The position numbers and the translations under genes are program-made. This document shows, piece by piece, positions 11,519-20,570 of a stretch of 40,756 nt of DNA (positions are counted from its first letter, which is position 1; every line of letters begins with the position of its first letter). Below the pieces are notes generated by a model. It saw only the letters and a list, made by a program, of their open reading frames with translations. It made no database searches and had not been told where the DNA came from. The stretch comes from Pelomyxa schiedti. Its lineage: Eukaryota > Evosea > Pelobiontida > Pelomyxidae. The stretch lies in NCBI GenBank assembly GCA_020536535.1, contig JAHLWZ010000938.1, positions 1-40,756 on the forward strand, in the 5' to 3' direction.

Positions 11519-13045
11519 ATGTTACACGCAAGAACCTTGTTCACAGCGGAAGAATGCACCCCCACAACTACCCACAAGAGCATTGAACAAGGCTTGCCAG
11601 GCATGGGTCGTGTTGGCAGGCTGGTCGTCGTTGCCCCTCACGTAGTGTCGTCGACTACGACGTGCGTCACGTCACCCCCGTGCGCAACCGCGACGACGGT
11701 GTCGAGGTCAGCCACCGTGACGACCGTGACGTCGACAGCGACCACGTCGACGACTACGGTGACCACCACGACCACCGGCGGCCCGACGATGAGGGACCAA
11801 GTTGGCGCCCTGGCGATGGGGACGCACCCCAGGTGCGGCGCCTCGTGCGCGCTTCCGTTGACAATGATGAACAGCGCTGGTGGGGGTGGCGCAGGGGCAG
11901 ACGGGGGCGATTATGGGATTCTGGTTGTCAGGCTGGTGTGGTCGTGGCTGTGGTGCCGGGCGAGGTTCTTCTGCTTGTGCTTTTCTGGGTGCTATGCATC
12001 TGGATACCCACACACACAGGGGCCATCATGGGTGGTCACATTTGGCGTGTCGACGGTGCTGCTGACGCTGACTCACGAAATGAGGTGGTGGGCACAGGGA
12101 AGGGACCGGCGACTGTTTGCTGCCTGCCCGCACTATCTGGTGGTCTACGATGGCGGGCGCGGACTTTACTACTTGCGGGACACGAGGACTGGGAAGAGGA
12201 TGCCTGTGGAGGACGGAATGAAGCACCCTCTTCCTACACTTGTACATCATCAAACCAACGGGAAGTGGCTAGTGTACCGCCAGGTGCGGTCAAGGGAGGC
12301 CGTAGTCTATAAGCTCCCAACGACTCTGGGGGCAGAATTACCACCTACACCAATGAATCCAACTGTGGTGCAGTTTCCTTTCGACCTCGATGAGTGTAGG
12401 TTGGGTGACAATGAAGACCACCTGTGGCTTTGGTCATTTGGTGTCATGACCCGAGGCTCTCTCCCTTTATTCAGGTTGGCATTGATTGACCTTGCTCAAA
12501 CTCAGTTATTGAAAACACTTGTGGTGCTGGGTTCAGCTGCTCTGCCGTTGGATGATGACAGGGACAGTTGGATTCTGACACCCAAGCATTTTGTACTCTT
12601 TACCAAAAAGAATGGTGCTCACTTATTTGCGGTGCTATTACACGATGCCTATAGCAGAAATGTGGATCTTATTATCATTGAAGAGGGAACTGGGCACATG
12701 AAAAAAATCCCACTAGGGGGTGACAGGTTTGCCTCAATGTGGGTATCACCACTGAACGAGTCACAGTTCTCTGTGTTTGGGGTTCACAAGGACACATACG
12801 AGGTGTGGGATGCCGCTGACACAACAAGGCCGGCACGGGAAAAGAAATGCCTTCCTGGATGCACAACAACAAACCAAGCATTTGTTGAGGGAGGACTGCT
12901 GTTCCAAATGAGTGAACTCAAGAATGAAATGCACGTGACTGAGGAGTCCTCTGGTGATCACGTCATAACTTTGCAATTTTTCAGGCCTGCATTTGTTGTG
13001 CACCACCACTCCTTCCATCTCTCTAGCAACACCTTTGGTGTATAA
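11519..13045 (+). CDS. DQVGALAMG-family propeller-like protein, copy 1
   Basis: A single intronless frame of 508 codons. I do not recognise a characterised homologue. Parts in order: an N-terminal stretch with GRVGRLVVVAP (about residues 29-39), a long Thr/Ser/Val linker, MRDQVGALAMG at residue 91 (11789), a Cys pair (HPRCGASC), a Trp-rich helix (LVWSWLWCRARFF), VTFGVSTVLLTLTHEMRWW, then about 350 residues of short strand-like repeats with conserved anchors (LVYRQV.., LIDLAQT, YEVWDAADTTRPAR) and a strongly conserved C-terminus (GGLLFQMSEL..MHVTEESSGDHVITL). The repeat periodicity resembles a beta-propeller, but no WD or kelch signature is clear. The true start may be 11519, 11603 or MRDQ at 11789. 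Confidence 0.75.
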   Translation: MLHARTLFTAEECTPTTTHKSIEQGLPGMGRVGRLVVVAPHVVSSTTTCVTSPPCATATTVSRSATVTTVTSTATTSTTTVTTTTTGGPTMRDQVGALAMGTHPRCGASCALPLTMMNSAGGGGAGADGGDYGILVVRLVWSWLWCRARFFCLCFSGCYASGYPHTQGPSWVVTFGVSTVLLTLTHEMRWWAQGRDRRLFAACPHYLVVYDGGRGLYYLRDTRTGKRMPVEDGMKHPLPTLVHHQTNGKWLVYRQVRSREAVVYKLPTTLGAELPPTPMNPTVVQFPFDLDECRLGDNEDHLWLWSFGVMTRGSLPLFRLALIDLAQTQLLKTLVVLGSAALPLDDDRDSWILTPKHFVLFTKKNGAHLFAVLLHDAYSRNVDLIIIEEGTGHMKKIPLGGDRFASMWVSPLNESQFSVFGVHKDTYEVWDAADTTRPAREKKCLPGCTTTNQAFVEGGLLFQMSELKNEMHVTEESSGDHVITLQFFRPAFVVHHHSFHLSSNTFGV

Positions 13046-13247
13046 TACACCGGTTTGTAACTGGGTTTAATAGTGATACTTCTCCTTTCTTCTCTGAGGA
13101 ATTGAATAATGTGGGTTGTTGGGACGGAACTAAAATAAATAAACACTTTGCTTCAGTACGAACGTATTCGTCACTCCCTTCAGGACAGCCACTCACACCT
13201 CACGAGCATGGGTTTGTGGGGTCACTTGGTTAGTCAGTAGAATCCAC

Positions 13248-13990
13248 TCAGGTAACAAAAAACCTGAAAGACAAAGGCGTGAACGAAGGGAGAAAAAAAA
13301 AAAGCAAGTCACATACCAATCACCAGTGAGGTCCATTCCGCTTTTGTAAATGTAGAACACAGGTGACGATCTGAACACGGACTTGAGGGTGGCACCCTTG
13401 GTGTTGGCTGTTGTGCTCGCCGGAACGAATATCTAAATATTATTAATATATCAGCTCTTTTTGAATATCTGATGATGAAAGTTCGGAAATCCCGGCACAC
13501 CTGTGGGAAGTGATTGTTTGTTTGAACGTAAAAGGTCCGGAAAGCCGGAAGAGGTCTTTTGGATCACAGAACGAGAATATGAACAGGCACAGATAGTGCG
13601 GAAGTATTTTAAAAACTTTCTGAAAAGCTGCAACAACCACCCATCTCCGTGCATATTTCCTGTGGTGGTGTGGTCCCTCGTGTTGGTGGTTTTAGCCACA
13701 CTTTCGAGGAAATATCTGGGGTGTGTGAGTGGGGTATGTTCTGATCAGGAAATCATAGGGATTGGGTTGGGAGAGTTTGCTCACCAAAAATCCACACCTC
13801 GTTGAGCTTCTTGCCATTCGACATTCCACCTGTGTGCGGTAATAGCGTACTCCTCGGTTGGAAATTGACCCGATGTGTACCGTGTCAACAAACAAGTCTG
13901 CCCAGTTGGTTCATGTTAATGGTGTGATAGTAACACACGCACCTTTCCAACGCCACTGTCCCCCAAGACAAGGAGCCTAATGGGCCGCAT
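13248..13990 (-). CDS. Split P-loop GTPase-like gene, exon structure unresolved
   Basis: The first exon (13943-13990) begins MRPIRLLVLGDSGVGK, a textbook Ras-superfamily G1 loop, and stops at a GTGCGT donor. If the acceptor at about 13896-13897 is used, the next codons give TCLLTRYTSGQF, completing G1 as in Rab proteins. Downstream, several phase-compatible joins exist: one gives a segment around NGKKLNEVWIFD, another gives the C-terminus KSGMDLTGDWFFVT before TGA at 13248-13250. I could not choose between them and did not find a clean NKxD motif, so it may be an atypical GTPase or a damaged gene. Unlike the surrounding family it has introns, so it is probably a resident gene around which the family expanded. 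Confidence 0.5.
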
Positions 13991-14040
13991 GGTTTGGAAA
14001 CCCAACAGTTATTTTCTTGTGATGGGATTCAGAGAAGGAA

Positions 14041-15312
14041 ATGCGGCGGAGAGTGGCCAAAGTAGTGGTGGTTGTGTTGGGCGCGTCGGCCTCTTCGTCG
14101 TCGACTAGGGGAACTGTTGGGCACCCTGTCGTGGCGATGACGATGCGGGACCAAGTTGGGGCACTGGCGATGGGGACCCGCTGCGGCGGCGGCGGAGGGG
14201 ATTATGGGATGATGACTCTGGTTGTGAAGCTGGTGTGGGAGTGGCTGTGGTGCCGGTCGAGGTTCTTCTGCGTTGCAGTTGCAACTGCCGATTACGATAA
14301 ATCGTGGATGGTCACGTTCGGGGTGTCGATGGTGCTGCTGACACTGACACATGAAATGAGGTGGTGGACACAGAGGATGAGCGGGCCAAAGGCACTGCAG
14401 GGAGCCACACAGCACCACCTGCTGGTCCATGATGTGCGGGGGTTCTTCCTGCTGCAGGACACAGTGACTGGTCAGAGGGTGGCTGTGCCTGGCAGGGTCA
14501 GGAGTCAGAGGGGGATGTCTGCCACCAATGGGAAGTGGCTGGTGTGCTGCCGCCCAAGGAATCTTGTAGTGTTTAAGCTCCCAGTGAAACGGGTGTTGGG
14601 GGAAAGCCAGTTGAACGAACCAACAGTTGTGGAAATGCCACTTGACATTGGAAGGCGTTGCTGCATTCAGTTTGTGGGCACCTGTGCTGACCACTTGTTG
14701 ATTTGGTCCCTTGGGATTTTGCACAATACTCCCTGTGTTACCAAGTTGGTGTTGGTTGATGTTGCACAGACCAATTCATCCAAAGCACTGGTTGTGCTGA
14801 GTTCAGTTGCTCTTCAAGTCGGTCACTTTCACCTGACAAACTGGATCCTGTCATCCCAGCATTTTTCCGTTTTCACCAAAACAAGGAAGGATGGAGCTCA
14901 CTCTTTTGTGGTGCTGAGGACTTCAACTCATGGCACTGATGTAGCACTCCTGGGGTCCGAGGAGCGAACTGACCAGCACAAGCAGACTCCACTGCAGTTC
15001 GAAAAATTCAGATGTGTGTCACCACTGAGTGAGTCACAGTTCTGTGTGTTTAGCTCGCGGGGACTCACATACAGTGTGTGGGATATAAACGACACAACAA
15101 AGCCAATGAAGACAGTGAAGTTCTTGCCTGGATGCATAGCCAAAGATGCCTTTGTGGAAGGAGGACTGCTGTTCCAAATGAGTGAATCCAGGAAAGAAAT
15201 GCATGTGACTGAGGAGTCCTCTGGTGATCATGTCATAACTTTGCAATTCTTCAGGCCTGCATGCATCCTGAAACATAAGTTCTCTTTTCCTCTCCCTGGG
15301 ATCTCCCCATAA
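14041..15312 (+). CDS. DQVGALAMG-family propeller-like protein, copy 2
   Basis: An intronless frame of 423 codons, closest to copy 3 by eye. MRDQVGALAMG starts at 14143 after a short basic/hydrophobic leader (RRRVAKVVVVVLG). Anchors follow the family order: KLVWEWLWCRSRFFCVAV, VTFGVSMVLLTLTHEMRWW, LLQDTVTGQRVAV, ATNGKWLVCC, LVDVAQTNSSKALVVLSS, YSVWDINDTTKPMKTV, GGLLFQMSESRKEMHVTEES. The linker is much shorter than in copy 1, and the HPRC segment is reduced to TRCGGGGG. It lies head-to-tail with copies 1 and 3 and is divergent from the GTPase-like gene, only about 50 bases away. Function unknown. Confidence 0.75.
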   Translation: MRRRVAKVVVVVLGASASSSSTRGTVGHPVVAMTMRDQVGALAMGTRCGGGGGDYGMMTLVVKLVWEWLWCRSRFFCVAVATADYDKSWMVTFGVSMVLLTLTHEMRWWTQRMSGPKALQGATQHHLLVHDVRGFFLLQDTVTGQRVAVPGRVRSQRGMSATNGKWLVCCRPRNLVVFKLPVKRVLGESQLNEPTVVEMPLDIGRRCCIQFVGTCADHLLIWSLGILHNTPCVTKLVLVDVAQTNSSKALVVLSSVALQVGHFHLTNWILSSQHFSVFTKTRKDGAHSFVVLRTSTHGTDVALLGSEERTDQHKQTPLQFEKFRCVSPLSESQFCVFSSRGLTYSVWDINDTTKPMKTVKFLPGCIAKDAFVEGGLLFQMSESRKEMHVTEESSGDHVITLQFFRPACILKHKFSFPLPGISP

Positions 15313-15372
15313 CGCACACAGTTGATGTCTTGAATTTCAAAACACAAATTTTCGAGGAAGCATCAAACCGAA

Positions 15373-16782
15373 ATGCAAGAACAACAAGCATCAAGCGAAC
15401 AGTTGTTCGTCAGTAGTAGTCCCCATGCAACAACAGCAGTTGCATCCACCAAACATGTTGGTCCGAAAAAAGTGCTTCGCACAGGAAGGCTCGTTGTTGC
15501 ACTGGCACCCTCCGGGCGACGAGTGACGTCACCACGAGCAACTGCCACCACAGGCGCGGCCACAACAACTCCCCCGGGCCCCCCGCCGATGATGAGGGAC
15601 CAAGTTGGCGCCATGGCGATGGGGGCGCACCCGAGGTGCGGGGCGGCGTGCCCACTGTTGAAACTCGCGGGCGGCAGGTGGGATTGTGGGATGTCGATTC
15701 TGGTGGCGCGGCTGGTGTGGGAGTGGCTGTGGTGCCGGTCGAGGTTCTTCTGTGTCGCGGTGGTTGCTTCAGATTATGGGAAACCTTGGATGACCAGCTC
15801 GTGGGTTGTCACGTTCGGGGTGTCGATGGTGCTGCTGACACTGACACACGAAATGAGGTGGTGGGCGCAGAGGATGACCGGCCCACAGTCAGTGTTTGGT
15901 GTCAACCAGCGCCAGGTGATTGTGTATGACGTGCGTGGGTTCTTCCTGCTGCAGGACACAGTGACTGGTCAGAGGGTGAGTCTGCCTGTCAGGGTCAGGC
16001 CCCCAGGGCGCACTGGCACAAACGGGAAGTGGCTGGTGTGCTGCCACCCAAGGGAACTTGTTGTCTTTGAGCTCCCAGTGAAGCGGGTGTTGGGGGAAGG
16101 TCAGTTACACCAGCCAACAGTTGTGCCACTTCACATAGAAGGGCGTTTCAGCATTCAGTTTGTGCACACTTGTGCTGACCACTTGTTGATTTGGTTATTT
16201 GAATCATCGCAGCGGCTTTTGCCCAATTTAGTCAAGCTGTTGCTGATTGACCTTGCCCAAACCAATTCATCGAAATCTTTGGTGGTGCTGAGTTCAACTG
16301 CTCTGCAATTTGGTGACTTGGGCCTGACTACCCGTACTTTGGGAACGCAAGAATTTTCTGTTTTGACAAAGAAGAATGGGGCTCGATCATTTGTGGTGCT
16401 GAGAACCCCAAGCTTCCCACGTGGAAATGCTGCACTCATTGCTTTCGAGGAAAGAACTGGGCACCTCCAACACACCCCACTGAAGGAAAGCATCTGTCGT
16501 GCCTCACAGCTGAACCAGTCACAATTCTGTGTGTTTGCAGCTCACAAGGACACATACGATGTGTGGGATGTAAATGACACAACAAAGCCTCTGAAGACAG
16601 TGAGGTGCCAACCTGGTTTGGTAGCAAGTCACAACTTTGTTGAAGGCGGACTGCTGTTCCAAATGGGTGGATCCAGAAGAGCAATGCGAGTGACTGAGGA
16701 GTCCTCTGGTGATCACATCCTCACTTTGCAATTCGTCAGGCCTGTCTACACCCTAAACCAGAAGTTCTCCTTTCTTCTCTGA
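15373..16782 (+). CDS. DQVGALAMG-family propeller-like protein, copy 3
   Basis: An intronless frame of 469 codons starting 60 bases after copy 2. The N-terminus has TGRLVVALAPSG and a Thr/Ala/Pro linker; MMRDQVGAMAMG begins at 15589, then HPRCGAACPL, RLVWEWLWCRSRFFCV, VTFGVSMVLLTLTHEMRWWA, LLQDTVTGQRVSL, TNGKWLVCCHP, LIDLAQTNSSKSLVVLSS, YDVWDVNDTTKPLKTV and GGLLFQMGGSRRAMRVTEES. The DNA around 15805-15870 is nearly identical to copy 2, pointing to recent duplication or conversion. Its segment 16066-16133 is found inverted in pseudogene copy 5. Confidence 0.75.
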   Translation: MQEQQASSEQLFVSSSPHATTAVASTKHVGPKKVLRTGRLVVALAPSGRRVTSPRATATTGAATTTPPGPPPMMRDQVGAMAMGAHPRCGAACPLLKLAGGRWDCGMSILVARLVWEWLWCRSRFFCVAVVASDYGKPWMTSSWVVTFGVSMVLLTLTHEMRWWAQRMTGPQSVFGVNQRQVIVYDVRGFFLLQDTVTGQRVSLPVRVRPPGRTGTNGKWLVCCHPRELVVFELPVKRVLGEGQLHQPTVVPLHIEGRFSIQFVHTCADHLLIWLFESSQRLLPNLVKLLLIDLAQTNSSKSLVVLSSTALQFGDLGLTTRTLGTQEFSVLTKKNGARSFVVLRTPSFPRGNAALIAFEERTGHLQHTPLKESICRASQLNQSQFCVFAAHKDTYDVWDVNDTTKPLKTVRCQPGLVASHNFVEGGLLFQMGGSRRAMRVTEESSGDHILTLQFVRPVYTLNQKFSFLL

Positions 16783-16913
16783 GAAAAAAAACCAACTTGA
16801 AAGTGATGACATCTCATGCCCTAACCCTAACTTAAGACAACACATGCCTTCTTTTCCGTTCCAAATTCTCTAATAGAAAGAATTCATAAGAATCATGTGG
16901 GGTTCAAAGTGGA
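16783..16913. other. Convergent intergenic spacer with two telomere-like units
   Basis: This spacer separates the 3' ends of copy 3 (+) and copy 4 (-). It contains CCCTAACCCTAAC at about 16819-16831, two units of the common eukaryotic telomere repeat. Two units can arise by chance or mark a repair site. Confidence 0.35.
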
Positions 16914-18260
16914 TCAGGAGAGAAGGAAACAGAAATTAGAAACCACGGCAGTTTCTTTGAAAAAAGCCAAAGTGATGACGTGATCACCAGAGGACTCCTC
17001 AGTCACGTGCATTTCTTTTGTGGATTCACTCATTTGGAACAACAGACCCCCTTCAACAAATGCTCTGTTTGTTGTGCATCCAGGAAGGCATTTCATTGTC
17101 CTTGCAGGCCTTGTTGTGTCAGTGGCATCCCACACCTCGTACGTGTCCTTGTGTGATCCAAAGAGACAGAACTGTGTCTGGCTCAGTGGTGATATGCGAC
17201 GTGGGAACACTCGTGGCATTACTTGCGCTTGTTTCGTGTGGGCAGTTCCCTCCTCGATTGTAATGAAGGCGGGATAGTTGCCTGACAATGCAACACAGTC
17301 AACAAACACATGAGCGCCGCACTGTTTGGTCAAAACAGAATAATCTGGAAACTCAAATACCGGAAACAGCTCAAGTTGGGGTTCAGTCACACTCAACACC
17401 ACCAATTCTTTCGATGAATTGGTTTGCGCAAGGTCAATCAACATCAACTTCAAAGACCGAACGTGGAAGTTGAGTCCAGAAACTGTGAATGAGAACAGCA
17501 TGCGGTCTTCACAACTGTTGTCCAAGTAAATTTGACAGTCATCACTGAGGGGAAGTGGCACAACAGTTGGCTTCTTGGCACTTGGTGAAAATCTTTCCCC
17601 AAATGCGCACCTCGTTGGCAGTTCAACGACAGCCAGGTTCTTCAGGGATTTATCGCGGCACACCAACCACTTCCCATTGACCTGACAACCAAACGCAGAC
17701 CACTCTCCTCCAAGCAACAACGTCCTCTGGCCAGTCACCACGTCCTGGATGAAAAAGCAACAACCTCGGCGGAAGTATTTCCCCACCAAGTAGTGCCGGT
17801 TCGCACCCACAAGTACCTCCGTTCTCCTCCTTTCCGCCCACCACCTCACCTCGTGCGTCAGTGACAGCAGCGCCGTCGACACCCCGAACGTCACCAGCAC
17901 TGGGTGCTTGTCGCCGACGAATAACTTGAGGCAGTAGAACCTCGACCGGCACCACAGCCACTCCCACACCAGCCTCACAACCAGCATCCCATAACCCCCT
18001 CCGCCGCCACCACCACTCATAGCGCCCCTTCGCAGGGCGCACGACCCCGCGGCCCCGCCGCCGCACCTGGGGTGGGCGCCCATCGCCAGGGCGCCAACTT
18101 GGTCCCTCATCGACGAGGTGGTGGTCGTTGCTGGTGGTGGGGCCACGACGACGGCGCGTCCAACGTGACGGTGACGTGCCGTTACTGCGGCATTTTTGAT
18201 CGAACCTGATTGTAGTGTTGTTGTGGTGTCGTAGTCACTTGTTGTGTTGCTCCCATGCAT
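16914..18260 (-). CDS. DQVGALAMG-family propeller-like protein, copy 4
   Basis: An intronless frame of 448 codons, opposite in orientation to copies 1-3. The N-terminal part has RHVGRAVVVAPPP, a Thr/Ser run and MRDQVGALAMG starting at 18110, then HPRCGGGAAGSC, a Gly run, RLVWEWLWCRSRFYCL, VTFGVSTALLSLTHEVRWWA, FIQDVVTGQRTLL, QVNGKWLVC, LIDLAQTNSSKELVVLS, YEVWDATDTTRPARTM and GGLLFQMSESTKEMHVTEES. The frame is open upstream of MRDQ and includes the conserved hydrophobic motif, but 18260 is not the only possible start. Its upstream region abuts the truncated copy 5. Confidence 0.75.
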   Translation of the reverse strand: MHGSNTTSDYDTTTTLQSGSIKNAAVTARHRHVGRAVVVAPPPATTTTSSMRDQVGALAMGAHPRCGGGAAGSCALRRGAMSGGGGGGGYGMLVVRLVWEWLWCRSRFYCLKLFVGDKHPVLVTFGVSTALLSLTHEVRWWAERRRTEVLVGANRHYLVGKYFRRGCCFFIQDVVTGQRTLLLGGEWSAFGCQVNGKWLVCRDKSLKNLAVVELPTRCAFGERFSPSAKKPTVVPLPLSDDCQIYLDNSCEDRMLFSFTVSGLNFHVRSLKLMLIDLAQTNSSKELVVLSVTEPQLELFPVFEFPDYSVLTKQCGAHVFVDCVALSGNYPAFITIEEGTAHTKQAQVMPRVFPRRISPLSQTQFCLFGSHKDTYEVWDATDTTRPARTMKCLPGCTTNRAFVEGGLLFQMSESTKEMHVTEESSGDHVITLAFFKETAVVSNFCFLLS

Positions 18261-18361
18261 TTGAGGAATAATTTCTTTCGCATCAGGTCACCAGCTTTGA
18301 AGCTAATTCGCCCTGCCGTTCGATCGGCAACATCAATGCTGTCGGCACGTAAAACATGTGG

Positions 18362-19184
18362 CATTGCCAAGCCTGGTGGTCGTGGCTGCGGTGCCGGTCG
18401 AGGTTCTTCTTTGTGCCCCTTTGTGCTGGGAACAGGTCATGGGTGGTCACTTTCGGAGTGTTGATGGTGCTGCTGACACTGTCACACGAAATGAGGTGGT
18501 GGGCGCAGGCGGGGAACTGGCCCAGGGCGTCACTGCTGGGGGGCCAACCCGCACTAGCGGCGTGGATTTTGTGAGCTGCGGGACACGGTGACTGGGAGGA
18601 GGATGGCTGTGCCTGACAGGGTCAGGAGGCCAAAGGGTTGCTATGCCACCAACGGGAAGTCACAACTGTTGGATGGCACAACTGACCTTCCCCCAACACC
18701 CTCATCACTGGGAGCTCGAAAACAAAGGTGTCAAAGACATAGGCCTTCCCTTCGGGGGATTGTCAGGGTTCCAAGATTTTTGTGTTTTGACCAAAACAAA
18801 GATGGATGGGTCTCACTCGTTTGTGGTGCTCAGAGTGACCATTTTCAGCAGTGATGCTGCTCTCTTGGAGTTTGATGAGGGAACGGGTGGGTGTCTACAT
18901 TTCAGTTTGAAGACTACAGCTGGGTGTCACCACTGAACCAGTCACAGTTCTGTGTTTTTGTTCCAGACAAAGACTCATTCAATGTGTGGGACATCAATGA
19001 CACGACATTGCCAATCAGGTCAGTGCACTGCCTGCCAGGATGCATGACAGACCGCAACGAATTTGTTGAAGGAGGACTGCTGTTCCAAATGAGTATCTCC
19101 AAACAAGAAATGCATGTAATCGAGGAGTCCTCGGGGAGTTATGTAATCTCCATCGTAGTCGTCTTCACCCACATCACTACTTGA
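18362..19184 (+). pseudogene. DQVGALAMG-family pseudogene (copy 5), truncated and internally inverted
   Basis: Family similarity starts inside the Trp helix (SWLRCRSRFFFV), so the leader and the DQVGALAMG block are missing. VTFGVLMVLLTLSHEMRWWA is followed by a stop at about 18572; after a frame change comes TVTGRRMAVPDRVRR, then ATNGK, where similarity breaks. Bases 18655-18724 match the reverse complement of 16066-16133 in copy 3, so this piece is inverted; about 60 codons that should follow are missing. Similarity resumes with FCVLTKTKMDGSHSFVVLR, shifts frame near 18895, and finishes with FNVWDINDTTLPIRSV and GGLLFQMSISKQEMHVIEES. Confidence 0.85.
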
Positions 19185-19277
19185 GCAGACGTATGTATTC
19201 ATCATGAAGTAAGTAAGAAGGCATTAATGTTCCCAGAAATTATAGATAACAGTGCCACTCTGTTGCCCTCTAGCTGA

Positions 19278-20570
19278 CTACATAGACCACAAAATTGACG
19301 GGTAAAAGACCCAAGGGAACTCAACAGGAACAGTGAAAACACCAAAGTGGAACCCACTCAGCCCATCATGAAGTGACACTTTGAGTGACTTCTCTTTGGC
19401 ACCTCTGGTGCTGAGTCCAGTTGATGCAATAAGGCCTGACTGATTGCTTGGGCAGCACCATGTGCAAGGGACACAGAATGAAGGCTTGGTGGGGTCACTT
19501 CCTTCAGTGTCGTACACTCTGAATCTGTGTGAATCCGCTGAAATAACAAAAGCACGGCCCTTGCTGATTGGATGAACCATGTGATCTTTTGGAAATGCCA
19601 GACGCCGGTGCTGCAATTCATCCACCAGGAAATACACTGAACTGCCGAAGTGCAAGGTGCACATGGAACCATCAGAGAGCCACATGACTCCCTTTGGGGT
19701 GACTTCGTGGTGCATGATTTTTGTTTGAACCACCAACCCCTGTGCCTGGAAGCTTGCATCCAAGTCCACAAAAGTCACGGCACCACAGGTCCAGCCAAGG
19801 TCCATCAGTATGTCATGGCTCTCTGGTGACAAGTCGATGTCTTTCAAATCCAAACTCGTTTGGAAGCACACCCCCGGACCCTCTGGAATTCCTCCAGCAA
19901 CCCTCCAAATGCAAAGCTCACCATGCTTGCTCCCTGAGCACGCCAACCACTTCCTGTTTGCCCGCGCACTGTAGCCGAATGACAGCGACGGCGACGACCA
20001 ACACACAGCACCGGACTCTGAATCCAGGACAGAGTGTTCCCACAGCACCCAATCACTCGGCGATGTTTTAGAGAACAGGACCTTGTTGGGGCCGGTCATG
20101 CAGTCCTGCATCAGCATCGTGGAAGTGAACGCAGAGACGCTGACCACGCCCAGGGTTGGTGACACACTCACGCACAGGTATCGGAACCTCCTGATGTCTC
20201 TGGTGTGGATCTGGGTGGAATCCCTCAGGGGTAGCCTGAACACAGCGTCCCTGACAGGCCTGAGGACCCACTCCTCGGCCCACATTCTCACCAGTGAGAG
20301 TGATTGGCACCACTCCACCATGGCTGGTGATGGTTTCAGGGGGTATGACGAGGGTGGCGATGACGACGCTACAGCGCCCTCGTGGTCTGAGCTATTACAT
20401 GGATGACGGCACACCCGCTTTGCAATGATGGGAGCACAACACACGGCAACGACTTGCGACTTGGCGGTCGTGGCACCAATGTTGATCTTTTCTGTTGCCT
20501 TTGGTGTTGGGTGTGCCCTTTCAAATACATCTTTAGAGCGCCAGCTGTTGTGTTGTTGTGACTGTCCCAT
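19278..20570 (-). CDS. Divergent member of the propeller-like family, copy 6
   Basis: An intronless frame of 430 codons. It lacks DQVGALAMG but keeps the family order: a leader with TTAKSQVVAVCCAP, a Trp helix (LVRMWAEEWVLRPVRDAVF), YLCVSVSPTLGVVSVSAF, VLDSESGAV, ANRKWLACSG, VTFVDLDASFQAQGLVV, FRVYDTEGSDPTKPSF and a C-terminal GLIASTGLSTRGAKEKSLKV block. Family membership therefore rests on aligned landmarks, not on high identity. The protein part probably begins at 20570 or at an internal Met (MVEWCQSLSL). It is convergent with pseudogene copy 5. Confidence 0.65.
   Translation of the reverse strand: MGQSQQHNSWRSKDVFERAHPTPKATEKINIGATTAKSQVVAVCCAPIIAKRVCRHPCNSSDHEGAVASSSPPSSYPLKPSPAMVEWCQSLSLVRMWAEEWVLRPVRDAVFRLPLRDSTQIHTRDIRRFRYLCVSVSPTLGVVSVSAFTSTMLMQDCMTGPNKVLFSKTSPSDWVLWEHSVLDSESGAVCWSSPSLSFGYSARANRKWLACSGSKHGELCIWRVAGGIPEGPGVCFQTSLDLKDIDLSPESHDILMDLGWTCGAVTFVDLDASFQAQGLVVQTKIMHHEVTPKGVMWLSDGSMCTLHFGSSVYFLVDELQHRRLAFPKDHMVHPISKGRAFVISADSHRFRVYDTEGSDPTKPSFCVPCTWCCPSNQSGLIASTGLSTRGAKEKSLKVSLHDGLSGFHFGVFTVPVEFPWVFYPSILWSM

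Noticed and set aside
13503-13805. Plus-strand 100-codon frame inside the GTPase-like gene
   Set aside because: It reads plausibly helical, but the P-loop on the other strand gives firmer evidence for the minus strand and no plus-strand exon connects to it.
14029-14724. Minus-strand 231-codon frame over copy 2, and similar antisense frames in other copies
   Set aside because: Antisense to conserved family coding sequence, no independent motif.
16819-16831. CCCTAACCCTAAC as a telomere or chromosome end
   Set aside because: Only two units, with genes on both sides; chance or a repair scar is more likely.
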